Shown here in pieces: positions 49,056 to 57,476 of a DNA stretch of 64,000 nt. This stretch comes from Ferriphaselus sp. R-1 (GTDB lineage: Bacteria > Pseudomonadota > Gammaproteobacteria > Burkholderiales > Gallionellaceae). Position 1 is the first letter of the stretch, and every line of letters starts with the position of its first letter. Under the pieces are notes generated by a model. It saw only the letters and a list, made by a program, of their open reading frames with translations. It did no database searches and was not told the DNA's origin. The position numbers and the translations under genes are program-made. Location: NCBI RefSeq assembly GCF_000746095.1, contig NZ_JQKP01000002.1, positions 124,001-188,000 on the forward strand, given 5' to 3'.

Positions 49056-50211
49056 CACCTTGTTAGTCTCAGCCAGCGCTCTGGCCGAGGGGCTCCCTGA
49101 GAACATACAGGTCCACGGCTTTGTCAGTCAGTCAGCCGCCTGGACCAACCACAACCAAGTCGGCGGTAACCAGCCGGGCAAAGTCGGCACAGATCTACAC
49201 GAAATCGGCGGCAACCTGTCCTGGCGCCCGGATGCGGACTGGCTGGTATCAGGCCAATTACTGTCCCGCCTCGCGGGGGCCAGCGACAACGGGAACGTAC
49301 GTGTCGACTACGCCTTCGTCGATCACACCTTGCTCGAATTCGAAGGGCAGCGGGTAGGAGTACGGGTCGGCAAGATCAAGATCCCCTTCGGTTTCTACAA
49401 CACCACTCGCGATGTGGCACACACCCGTCCCGGCGTGATACCGCCACAGTCCATCTATTACGACCAACTGCGCAGTTCTTTCCTAGCCGCCCCGGGCATG
49501 GCCGTGTACGGGGACGGCGAGATGACCAGCGGAGGCCTGCATTGGCAAGTCAGCATCATCCGTCCGGAGATCAATGACCGCAATCTGACCATCCTCATGG
49601 TCGACCAGCAACCCGGACACTTCAATGGCCTGCCCTCTATACTCGGTCAGGCGATCTATGACTTCGATGGCGGGCGCTGGCGCACCGGCCTGACGATGAG
49701 CAACATGAAGATGCAGTACCAGCCGGGCGTGGGGGATTTTCTGCATGCGGGCCACATCACCCTGAACACGGGTGTATTGTCGCTGGAGCGTAACAGTGAA
49801 GAGTGGACTCACACGGTCGAATACGCGCTCACTCACCAGATCCGCAATGGATTCAACGTGCCATTTGCTCCTATTCTGGACATGGGCACTACGATCGAGG
49901 CCGCTTACTTCCAGACTCAATGGCGCTTCGTGCAGCAGTGGCAGGCCCTGGCCCGCTTCGACATGCTGTATCTGAACAGCCGTGACCGTAACGGTCTGCA
50001 GTTTGCTGCCGCGACCGGGATGCCCGCAGCGCAGCGCTATGCCCGCGACTGGACCTTGGGATTGCGTTTCGACCCCAGCAAGGACTGGTCGCTGTTCGCC
50101 GAATGGCACCGTGTCAGCGGGGCAGCCTGGCTATCGAAGCTCGACAACCCTCCTGCCGCACTGGCGACCCCGTGGAACATGCTGCTGCTGCAAGCCGCGT
50201 GGCGGTTCTAG
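49027..50211 (+). CDS. Outer-membrane beta-barrel protein (porin-like)
   Basis: A 394-residue protein with signal peptide (MRYALSLYISTLLVSASALAEG). The mature sequence alternates polar and hydrophobic residues, has aromatic-rich strands (GRWRTGLTMSNMKMQYQ, AAYFQTQWRFVQQWQALARF) and ends in LLQAAWRF, the terminal Phe typical for outer-membrane barrel insertion. Segments such as VHGFVSQSAAWTNHN and VRVGKIKIPFGFYNTTRDVAHTRPG recall porins of the DcaP/OprO kind, but I do not assign a family. It lies between the PstS-like gene (29-base overlap) and the phosphodiesterase gene (12 bases). It could supply ligand to the periplasmic protein. Confidence 0.8.
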   Translation: MRYALSLYISTLLVSASALAEGLPENIQVHGFVSQSAAWTNHNQVGGNQPGKVGTDLHEIGGNLSWRPDADWLVSGQLLSRLAGASDNGNVRVDYAFVDHTLLEFEGQRVGVRVGKIKIPFGFYNTTRDVAHTRPGVIPPQSIYYDQLRSSFLAAPGMAVYGDGEMTSGGLHWQVSIIRPEINDRNLTILMVDQQPGHFNGLPSILGQAIYDFDGGRWRTGLTMSNMKMQYQPGVGDFLHAGHITLNTGVLSLERNSEEWTHTVEYALTHQIRNGFNVPFAPILDMGTTIEAAYFQTQWRFVQQWQALARFDMLYLNSRDRNGLQFAAATGMPAAQRYARDWTLGLRFDPSKDWSLFAEWHRVSGAAWLSKLDNPPAALATPWNMLLLQAAWRF

Positions 50212-50223
50212 GAGGAGAGCAAC

Positions 50224-52998
50224 ATGGCCCCCCCCTCCAGGCCCCGGGATTTCCTTGGCATCCGCTGGAAGATCCTGCTTTTGGCAGGTCTGGTATTGTG
50301 CGTGACCGGCAGTCTCTTGATCTGGCAACAGTACCATGCCGAGATGCGGCAGTTCGAGGCCGATCAGGCCAGCCAGCGTCGACGCACCGAGGAGCTGGTC
50401 GACCGGCTGTTCGAGCTACAGTCGGAACGGCTGCAGATGCAGGCGCGCATGTTTGCCAGTATCCCCAAGGTCAGACAGGATATGGCCTCCCACGATGCGA
50501 CCGACTTGGCGCAGGCCATCGACCCCCTGTGGTCCGAGCTGAATATGGGCCAAGGCCTGCTGGATGTCAGCATCTACGATGAACAGCAGAACCGGCTGGT
50601 CAACCGAGGCGAGCGCAAGACGACCTTGCAAGTGGGGATGGCCAAGATGGTCGCCTTGCACGAGACTCCGTTAAGCTGGCTGGAATGCTCCGAGGAATGC
50701 GCCTACCAGTCCGCCATCCCGATCACCTACCGTGGCAACACGCTAGGTGTCATCGCCGTGCAAGGCAGCCTGGAGAACATCATCCTCGACCTGCGACAGC
50801 TGTCTGGGGCTGAAGTCGCGGTGTTCACCGGCCACTCCGACCACCCCGATTCCCCGCTGCGCGGAATGAGCCTTTTGACCGCCAGCGGCGGCGAGGCGAT
50901 GCGTGAATTGCTGCACTCAGCCACCTCGATCCCGTGGCAGAACAACCACACACAGATAAACCACGGCGAACAGGTATTCCAGTTGATGTTGCTGCCGGTA
51001 CCGGCAAGTAACGGCGTACGCGCTTATCTGGCGTTCTCCGCCGACATCACCTCACAGGTCCGACTCATCCAGACCACGGCACAACGCAGTGTGCTGCTGG
51101 GTAGCGTGGCCTTGGCATTGGCGCTGCTCCTGCTCTATCTGATGCTGAGACCGACCATGCGCCGCATCGAACACGTCACTGGCATCATGCCGCTACTGGG
51201 CGAGGAGCGGTTCGGCGAGATCCGGGATAGCTACTCGAATCGGCCACGCAGTCGTTTCCCGGACGAAACCGATGAACTGGAAGAACTGGCGGTCACCCTC
51301 TCCAACCGGCTCGAAGGGTTGCGCAACGAGTCGCGCGAACATCTGCGCGACCTGGCCACGCAGGCAAAACTGTTGGAACAGGAGCGCGACCTGTTCACCA
51401 GCCTGTTCAATACCGCCCCCGTATTGATCCTCACCTATGGCCGGGACGGCTGCATCCGCATGGCAAACGAAGCCGCACAGCAAATCGGCGACATGGGTGA
51501 ACTCGGACTCATCGGTCAGGATTTCGCCACCTTGTTTCTGGATGCCTGGCAACGCCCTAGCCATGCAGCCGAGATGGCGAGCATGGTCTCGGGCGGCATA
51601 CACCACGGGGAATCGAGCCTGGAATCCTTCGACGGACAGAAACACGACATCGTCTGGTTCCATACCCGTCTGGCCCATGAGGCAGGCGGAACGCCCGCCT
51701 ATCTGTCGGTAGGCATGGATGTCACTGAGCACCGGCAAATCAAACACCAACTGCACAAACTGGCCGAATGCGATGTGGTCACCGGCCTGCTCAACCGCCG
51801 CGCCTTCAAACGGGAACTCGACCAGCTATTGTCCACCACCACGTACGGGGTACTCCTGGTCTGCGACCTGGACCAGTTCAAGGTGATCAACGAAGCTGGC
51901 GGTCATGAAGCAGGTGATGCCATGCTGATGGCTTTGGCCGAGTATCTGGAGGCACTTGTACCCTCGCCCCGGCTGATGGCCAGACTGGGCAGCGATGAGT
52001 TCGCGCTGATGTACCCCGCACTCACCATCACCGAGGCCATCGGATTGGCCCAGCGCTTGAACCACATCAGGCCCCAATGCGCCGAATCCCAGCTCATGCC
52101 CCACGTCCTGTCGACCTGCGTGGGGATAGTGAACTTCCCGGAACACGGCGGCGATTCCGATACCTTGCTGGGCAGCGCCCAGTTCGCCCTGCTCCAGGCA
52201 CAGAACCGTGGGCATGGTTCCTGGCACCTCTATTCCGCCGACGACCCCCAGCGCAGTTCGATGGGCAAACGGGCCTACTGGAAACGGGAAGTCGAGCAGG
52301 CGCTGGAGGAAGACCGTTTGGTCCTGCACTATCAGCCCATCCGCAACATCATCAAGGGCACCATCAGCCATTACGAGGCACTGGTGCGTCTGGTCGGTGC
52401 AGACGGCACACTGATCATGCCCGGAGAGTTCATCGATGCAGCGGAGAGCACCGGCCTGATTCGCCGGGTCGATCGCTGGGTGGTCAACGCCGTGGCGGAG
52501 TTCGTCGCCGGTCGGCCCGACATCAAGGTGGCGCTCAATTTGTCAGGACGCAGTTTCGACGACGATTCTGTCTTCGAGATCGTCAGGACAGCGCTCAAGC
52601 GCCATGGGGTCGAGGGAAAAAACATACAGCTCGAAATCACCGAGACCGCCGCGCTCGGGAACATGAGCAAGGCCACCCGAACCATGGAGAAGTTACGCAG
52701 CCTGGGCTGCGCCTTCGGCTTGGACGATTTCGGTGTCGGCTACAGCTCCTTCCAGTACCTGAAGGAGTTGCCGATGGACTTCGTCAAGATAGATGGCTCG
52801 TTCATCCGGGGACTGACCCGTAACGCCGACGATGCCGCATTCGTGCGCGCCCTGCACAATGCGGTCAAGAGCTATGGCAAGACCACCGTGGCAGAGTTCG
52901 TGGAAGATGAGGAGACACTGGCCCTGCTGCGCGAGATCGGGGTCGATTGCGCGCAGGGCTATCTGATCGGCCGCCCCTCGCCCAAGCTGATCAATTAG
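50224..52998 (+). CDS. Membrane sensor phosphodiesterase (periplasmic sensor-PAS-GGDEF-EAL)
   Basis: A 924-residue protein. Helix 1 (about 17-36) and helix 2 (about 288-310) enclose a large periplasmic Cache-like sensor; a HAMP-like stretch, PAS (about 385-500), GGDEF-type (about 515-670) and EAL (about 685-920) domains follow. The GGDEF active site reads GSDEF (about 589), so cyclase activity is doubtful. The EAL domain is intact: HYEALVRL (about 718), LNLSGRSF, IQLEITETAAL, DDFGVGYSSFQYLKELP and FVKIDGSFI. Hydrolysis of cyclic di-GMP is therefore likely. An AGGAGG site precedes the ATG. Being last in the PstS-like/porin/phosphodiesterase trio, it is the likely output. Its stop overlaps the convergent gtrA-like gene by eight bases. 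Confidence 0.92.
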   Translation: MAPPSRPRDFLGIRWKILLLAGLVLCVTGSLLIWQQYHAEMRQFEADQASQRRRTEELVDRLFELQSERLQMQARMFASIPKVRQDMASHDATDLAQAIDPLWSELNMGQGLLDVSIYDEQQNRLVNRGERKTTLQVGMAKMVALHETPLSWLECSEECAYQSAIPITYRGNTLGVIAVQGSLENIILDLRQLSGAEVAVFTGHSDHPDSPLRGMSLLTASGGEAMRELLHSATSIPWQNNHTQINHGEQVFQLMLLPVPASNGVRAYLAFSADITSQVRLIQTTAQRSVLLGSVALALALLLLYLMLRPTMRRIEHVTGIMPLLGEERFGEIRDSYSNRPRSRFPDETDELEELAVTLSNRLEGLRNESREHLRDLATQAKLLEQERDLFTSLFNTAPVLILTYGRDGCIRMANEAAQQIGDMGELGLIGQDFATLFLDAWQRPSHAAEMASMVSGGIHHGESSLESFDGQKHDIVWFHTRLAHEAGGTPAYLSVGMDVTEHRQIKHQLHKLAECDVVTGLLNRRAFKRELDQLLSTTTYGVLLVCDLDQFKVINEAGGHEAGDAMLMALAEYLEALVPSPRLMARLGSDEFALMYPALTITEAIGLAQRLNHIRPQCAESQLMPHVLSTCVGIVNFPEHGGDSDTLLGSAQFALLQAQNRGHGSWHLYSADDPQRSSMGKRAYWKREVEQALEEDRLVLHYQPIRNIIKGTISHYEALVRLVGADGTLIMPGEFIDAAESTGLIRRVDRWVVNAVAEFVAGRPDIKVALNLSGRSFDDDSVFEIVRTALKRHGVEGKNIQLEITETAALGNMSKATRTMEKLRSLGCAFGLDDFGVGYSSFQYLKELPMDFVKIDGSFIRGLTRNADDAAFVRALHNAVKSYGKTTVAEFVEDEETLALLREIGVDCAQGYLIGRPSPKLIN

Positions 52999-53383
52999 TG
53001 CGGTGACGGAACACGAACAGACGCAGTGCCAGGAACATGGCGACAATGTAGACCGCTGTTGAGCCGGCCTGGGCCCACATCTCATGGATGCCCGCCTGCA
53101 AGGCGAAGCGCAGCACCAGCAGGTTGATGACAAAGCAGACACCGAAGGCCATGAGATAGCGGGCACCTTGCGCGCTCATCTTCCCTTCGTGACGGAAGAC
53201 GAAGCGGCGCGACACAAAGAACCCCAGCACCAATCCGACCAGATAGCCCGCCGCATTGGCCGCATAGGGCTGGAAACCCAGCGCGGTGAGCCCGAAGATC
53301 GTGGAGAAACCGGCCACGGTATTAAGCGCACCCGAAAGCGAGTAGCGCGACAGGATGCCAGCTTCATGTTTGAGTCGGGACAT
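52991..53383 (-). CDS. GtrA family membrane protein
   Basis: A 130-residue protein with four membrane helices (LSRYSLSGALNTVAGFSTIFGLTALG, AANAAGYLVGLVLGFFVSRRFVF, YLMAFGVCFVINLLVLRFAL and a last one before LRLFVFRHRTN). The RRFVFRHEG and LFVFRH repeats are family hallmarks. GtrA-like proteins are thought to move undecaprenyl-linked sugars across the inner membrane for modifying surface glycans. The ATG at 53383 is five bases past the stop of the glycosyltransferase gene upstream. The open frame extends farther but without coding character. Confidence 0.9.
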   Translation of the reverse strand: MSRLKHEAGILSRYSLSGALNTVAGFSTIFGLTALGFQPYAANAAGYLVGLVLGFFVSRRFVFRHEGKMSAQGARYLMAFGVCFVINLLVLRFALQAGIHEMWAQAGSTAVYIVAMFLALRLFVFRHRTN

Positions 53384-53388
53384 GGGTT

Positions 53389-54459
53389 TCAGCTCCGCCG
53401 GTCGCTTAGGGTCGGGCCGTTCGGAAGTTGCGGCCGGTAGATCTCTACACACTCTTGCGCCACCTCGCTCCAGCCATGCCGGAACGCGGGTACGGGATCG
53501 CTCCGCTGCAATTGCCGTTCCACTGCCTGCACCCACTGCGACAGCTCCGCACCCAGTGGCAGCACCACACCGGACTCCGCTCCGACCTGGGCGGCCGCGC
53601 CGCAGGCATCGGACACGACCACCGGAACGCAGGCCGCCATGGCTTCGGAAATGACCATGCCATACGGCTCTGCCCTGGCCGGATGCAGCAGCACGTCGAA
53701 GTCGCGCAGATGGTCGGCGTCGGTGCGCCAGCCCAGCAGGCGGAAACCGCCTTGCCAGCCAGCGAACAAGTGCTCTATCTCGTCCGGTCGGGGCCCGACC
53801 ACCCAAATCTCCAGCTGCGGGCGCTTGCGTCTCAAGTGCGCCGCGATGTCGACCGCCAGCGACAGTCCTTTGCGCTGCCATTCCTTGCCCACAAAGCCGA
53901 TCACGCCGCCATCGGCCATAGGATGGCGGAACGGGCGTAGCACGCCGGGAGCGACGCCGGGCACCACCGGGGAGGTCAGTTTGTGGGCATATTCAGGGTA
54001 GTAGCGGGCCAACAGGCCCCGGATCACCTCGGAGTTGGGGATGATGGCCTGCGCCCGATCCAGTTCACGCCGCTCCAGATATAACTGCGCCCAAATACGC
54101 AGCGAGAGCTTCTTCCACCAGGGACGTTCGCGCACGCTGGCAAAGGGCGGGCCGTGAAACGTGGAGACGTGATGCACACCGACGCGCTCATGACTGTGGA
54201 TCAGCCAGCCCGGATGGGGGTGGGCCGCCAGCCAGCGATCGACGCGCCGGGAAAAACGCCAGTAGTACAGCCAGCGTGGCCGATAGACCATCGTCCCCAG
54301 AGCATGGACCTCGATGCCCGCCGGATGCGTGACGTCGCAGCGCTCACACACGACCATGACCCGATGCCCCAGTGCGGCCAGCTCGCGGGTCAACTCCCAG
54401 ACATAACGCTCGGAGCCGCCGACCGGGCCGTAGCGACGCACGATATGAATTATTTCCAT
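53389..54459 (-). CDS. Glycosyltransferase family 4
   Basis: A 356-residue GT-B glycosyltransferase. The N-terminal acceptor domain starts IIHIVRRYGPVGGSERYVWELTRELAALGHRV; the C-terminal donor domain has VIGFVGKEWQRKGLSLAVDIA, LEIWVVGP and LHPARAEPYGMVISEAMAACVPVVVSD, including the conserved Glu of the E-x7-E motif. It resembles WaaG-type and other retaining enzymes that add sugars to lipopolysaccharide core or capsule. Donor and acceptor are not determinable. It begins next to a possible divergent promoter shared with the rightward GT2 gene at 54599 and runs into the gtrA-like gene. Confidence 0.88.
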   Translation of the reverse strand: MEIIHIVRRYGPVGGSERYVWELTRELAALGHRVMVVCERCDVTHPAGIEVHALGTMVYRPRWLYYWRFSRRVDRWLAAHPHPGWLIHSHERVGVHHVSTFHGPPFASVRERPWWKKLSLRIWAQLYLERRELDRAQAIIPNSEVIRGLLARYYPEYAHKLTSPVVPGVAPGVLRPFRHPMADGGVIGFVGKEWQRKGLSLAVDIAAHLRRKRPQLEIWVVGPRPDEIEHLFAGWQGGFRLLGWRTDADHLRDFDVLLHPARAEPYGMVISEAMAACVPVVVSDACGAAAQVGAESGVVLPLGAELSQWVQAVERQLQRSDPVPAFRHGWSEVAQECVEIYRPQLPNGPTLSDRRS

Positions 54460-54598
54460 CTACTCTCTGCAAGCGGCGCGCACCGTTATAAAATGAGCGC
54501 CATCCAACGATCTACAATGAAGTGTCGCGGATAGTATAACAACTCGTCCCGAACCGAACCCGAATCTGTACCGATCGTCACAACCCGACTGGAAGCCC

Positions 54599-55438
54599 AT
54601 GTTCTCTATCCTGATCCCCACCTGGAACAACCTCGCCCTGCTGCAACTATGCGTGCGCAGCATCCGCGAGAATTCCCGCTATGACCACCAGATCATCGTG
54701 CATGTGAACGATGGCAGCGATGGCACCTTGGCGTGGGTGCAGGAGCAAGGCCTCTGCCATACCCGCTCGCCTGAGAACATCGGCATCTGTCTGGCCGTTA
54801 ACGAGGCGGCGATGCACGCGACGCAGGACTACATCCTGTATCTGAACGACGACATGTATTGCTGTCCGGGCTGGGACACGGCGCTGGTGAACAAGCTCCA
54901 GCAGCTGGACAGCGACCTGTTCATGCTGTCCGGCACCATGATCGAGCCGCGCGACACCCACAATCCCTGCGTGATCGTCCATGACTATGGCGACGACCCG
55001 GCCAATTTCGCGGAAGCGCAGTTACTGGCCGATCTGCCCGCTTACCGCAAGGCGGACTGGTGCGGCTCGACCTGGCCGCCGACCCTGGTGAGCAAGCGCT
55101 GGTGGTTCAAGGTTGGCGGCTACAGCAGCGAATTTTCGCCGGGGATGAGCAGCGATAACGACTTCTCCATGAAGCTATGGCACGCGGGCTGCCGGGTCTT
55201 CCTCGGCGTAGGCGACTCGCTGGTCTATCATTTCCAGTGCAAATCCACCGGCAAGGTCAAGAAGAACAACGGCGGCAAGCAGTTCCTGCACAAATGGGGG
55301 ATTCGGCAGTCGGTGTTCGACCATTACTTCCTGCGGCGCGGTCTGCCCGCACAAGGGCTGAACTTGGAAGAGCCGGAAGACACCCGCGAATTCCGCTGGC
55401 AGCTGATGCGCAGCCGGTTGAAGCGGGCATTGAGTTAG
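54599..55438 (+). CDS. Glycosyltransferase family 2
   Basis: A 279-residue GT-A enzyme. It begins MFSILIPTWNNLALLQLCVRSIRENS, with the nucleotide-binding YDHQIIVHVNDGSDGTLAW, the metal-binding DYILYLNDDMYCCPGWD (DxD-like DD) and a later KVGGYSSEFSPGMSSDNDFSMKLWHAG. A His/Lys region VYHFQCKSTGKVKKNN follows. The family is diverse and the sugar is not predictable. It is the only rightward gene in the polysaccharide cluster. Its stop codon overlaps the stop of the convergent GT2 gene by four bases. Confidence 0.88.
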   Translation: MFSILIPTWNNLALLQLCVRSIRENSRYDHQIIVHVNDGSDGTLAWVQEQGLCHTRSPENIGICLAVNEAAMHATQDYILYLNDDMYCCPGWDTALVNKLQQLDSDLFMLSGTMIEPRDTHNPCVIVHDYGDDPANFAEAQLLADLPAYRKADWCGSTWPPTLVSKRWWFKVGGYSSEFSPGMSSDNDFSMKLWHAGCRVFLGVGDSLVYHFQCKSTGKVKKNNGGKQFLHKWGIRQSVFDHYFLRRGLPAQGLNLEEPEDTREFRWQLMRSRLKRALS

Positions 55439-56196
55439 GCCGATGTTTGCCCGGAACGCAACCGGGCGAGCTTGTGATACTTCAGATAGGTGGTACGGGC
55501 GTTCATCGCCGCGATCTGCCAGCCCGTCCAGCCATCCAGCACCCCGAGCTTGAACAGATAGGTGCGCACAAACGCCCACGCGCCGCGCAGGGGCGCCGTC
55601 ATCGGCCAGGCCGACCTTCCGTTCTGGAACATCTGCTGTGCCGCCGCCGAGGAATAATGCTCCACCTTGCGTTCGACATCCTGTCGGCTCAGGTAGCTGT
55701 AGTGCAGCAAAGGGTGTTCGAGCATACCTGCCTTGCCCGGAAGTTCGACCCGCTCATGCACCAAGCTGTCGGAGAAGCGTCCCTGCGTGCGCCTGAACAG
55801 GCGCAGCACAGGATCAGGATACCAGCCGGAATAGTGGACAAACTTGCCACAGAACTGGGAAAGTCTGGGCATCCGATACCCGTCGCAACGCCCCTCCCGG
55901 ATAGCCGCCTCGATGTCCTGCCGCAACTCGGGTGTGACGCGCTCATCGGCATCCAGCGACAACACCCATTCGCCCGTGGCGTAGCCTAGCGCCCGATTCT
56001 TCTGCGGGCCGAATCCCGGCCAATCATAGCTAAACACCCGATCGGTGAACTCCCGCGCCATCGTCAGCGTCTCGTCCGTACTGCCCGAGTCCACGACGAT
56101 CAACTCGTCCGCCCACGACACCGAAGCCAGGCAATCGCGGATATTGGCGGCCTCGTTGCGGGTGATGAGGATGACGGAAAGCGTTGTCGGCATCAT
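55435..56196 (-). CDS. Glycosyltransferase family 2, WaaE/KdtX-like
   Basis: About 253 residues from the ATG at 56196 (MMPTTLSVILITRNEAANI). The sequence LSVILITRNEAANIRDCLASVSWADELIVVDSGSTDET and VLSLDADERVTPEL is typical for the WaaE/KdtX (beta-1,4-glucosyltransferase) branch, which adds glucose to heptose of the lipopolysaccharide core. Also seen: GYRMPRLSQFCGKFVHYSGWYPD and VHERVELPG. The start overlaps the stop of the O-antigen ligase gene. A core-modifying role fits the neighbours but is inferred. Confidence 0.88.
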   Translation of the reverse strand: MMPTTLSVILITRNEAANIRDCLASVSWADELIVVDSGSTDETLTMAREFTDRVFSYDWPGFGPQKNRALGYATGEWVLSLDADERVTPELRQDIEAAIREGRCDGYRMPRLSQFCGKFVHYSGWYPDPVLRLFRRTQGRFSDSLVHERVELPGKAGMLEHPLLHYSYLSRQDVERKVEHYSSAAAQQMFQNGRSAWPMTAPLRGAWAFVRTYLFKLGVLDGWTGWQIAAMNARTTYLKYHKLARLRSGQTSA

Positions 56197-57476
56197 GCCC
56201 GTCCCGGCGCTTCCGGTTCGCCCAGTCTGGCGAACAGCCAAGCAGTGAAGAAGGCAAAGAACAAGCCCTCGGTGTGATCCAGCAGCATCGAGTTGAACAC
56301 GCTGGTCAGACTGTAAGTCAACACCAGCCCGCGCGCCGCATCACGCTCGAAAGCTGGCAGGCGAGCGGCACAACGCCAAAGTGTAACGAACAGATAGATC
56401 AACATGACCGGGCCGAGAAACCCAAGCTGAACGGCCTGCATCAGGTATTCATTGTGGGGATTTTCCACCAAATGCGTGGGGTCGACATCGGGAAGCTGGC
56501 CGTAAGCCCGGGCCAGTCCGCCGGTCCCGTATCCCAGCAGCGGCTTGTCGGCGATGAGGGTCAACGAGTTGGCGTACAGACTCAAGCGCGTGCCCATAGA
56601 ATTCTCCTCATCGAACTTGCCGGGCTGCCACTGCTGCACTTCAGTCAGCGCCGTAGTCACCCGGTCATGGACCCGGGGGATGCCCTGATAGGCGGACATC
56701 ATCAGCGCGAGGGGGAACAAGATCAGAGCAGCGTATGCCGCCAATTTGCCACGTACACCCAAGCCGTGGCGCAAAATCAAGCTGTTGAGTCCGGTCCAGC
56801 CCAACCAGCCTAGTAGTACAAGCAACGTCAAATAACCCGTCCGTCCATTGAGCATGAGCAGGACATCGGCAACCGCTTGTGCTGCCAGCAGGTACATCGC
56901 CCAGCGCAGCCGCGCCGAGTCAATCTGGCGCGCCCAAAGCAGCAACAGGAAGCTGGCATAGGGTGTCATCAGTCCCTGAGTGATGTAACTATGGAAGATG
57001 CTGGGATTGTCCACCTGCGCCGAGGGACCCACCAGAAACCGGACCCCGTGAGTGAGCGGCAACAGCCTCAGCCCTATCGCCCAGGACAGCGCCCAAGCGA
57101 TGAGCATGATGAAGATGAAGGCCCGCAGACTACGCGCCCGCGTCACCGGCTCGCGGAACAGCAGCATGAACAAGGGGATCAGCGCCAAATCGACATACTT
57201 GCCCAGCACACCCAACGCCTGCCCCCAAGGCGCATCTCCCCAGAGCGTACCGAGCAGCAACAAGCCGAACATAATCACGGCCACCCTTGCCACAGGATTC
57301 TGGCGGATCAGCTCCGGCAAGTCCTTGCCGTACGCGGGCAGAGCCACCAACAGCAGCAGCCCCAGCACAAGATTGTTCAGCGCCACCTGCTGGGGAAGCG
57401 TAAAAGCCAGAGCGACGGCCAACCACTGGGCGGTGCGCTGTAGAGTCAAGGGAAGCGACTCAATGGCTGCGCTCAT
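56193..57476 (-). CDS. O-antigen ligase family membrane protein
   Basis: About 427 residues from the ATG at 57476 (MSAAIESLPLTLQ). Around ten to twelve membrane helices are seen, including WLAVALAFTLPQQVALNNLVLGLLLLVALPAYG and AYAALILFPLALMMSAYQG. The large periplasmic loop before the last helices contains GYGTGGLARAYGQLPDVDPTHLVENPHNEYLMQAVQLG, with the His-Asn motif of WaaL-type ligases. Such proteins transfer undecaprenyl-linked polysaccharide to lipid A-core or to other acceptors. It overlaps both neighbours (17 and 4 bases). O-antigen polymerase (Wzy) has similar topology and is the alternative. Confidence 0.87.
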   Translation of the reverse strand: MSAAIESLPLTLQRTAQWLAVALAFTLPQQVALNNLVLGLLLLVALPAYGKDLPELIRQNPVARVAVIMFGLLLLGTLWGDAPWGQALGVLGKYVDLALIPLFMLLFREPVTRARSLRAFIFIMLIAWALSWAIGLRLLPLTHGVRFLVGPSAQVDNPSIFHSYITQGLMTPYASFLLLLWARQIDSARLRWAMYLLAAQAVADVLLMLNGRTGYLTLLVLLGWLGWTGLNSLILRHGLGVRGKLAAYAALILFPLALMMSAYQGIPRVHDRVTTALTEVQQWQPGKFDEENSMGTRLSLYANSLTLIADKPLLGYGTGGLARAYGQLPDVDPTHLVENPHNEYLMQAVQLGFLGPVMLIYLFVTLWRCAARLPAFERDAARGLVLTYSLTSVFNSMLLDHTEGLFFAFFTAWLFARLGEPEAPGRA

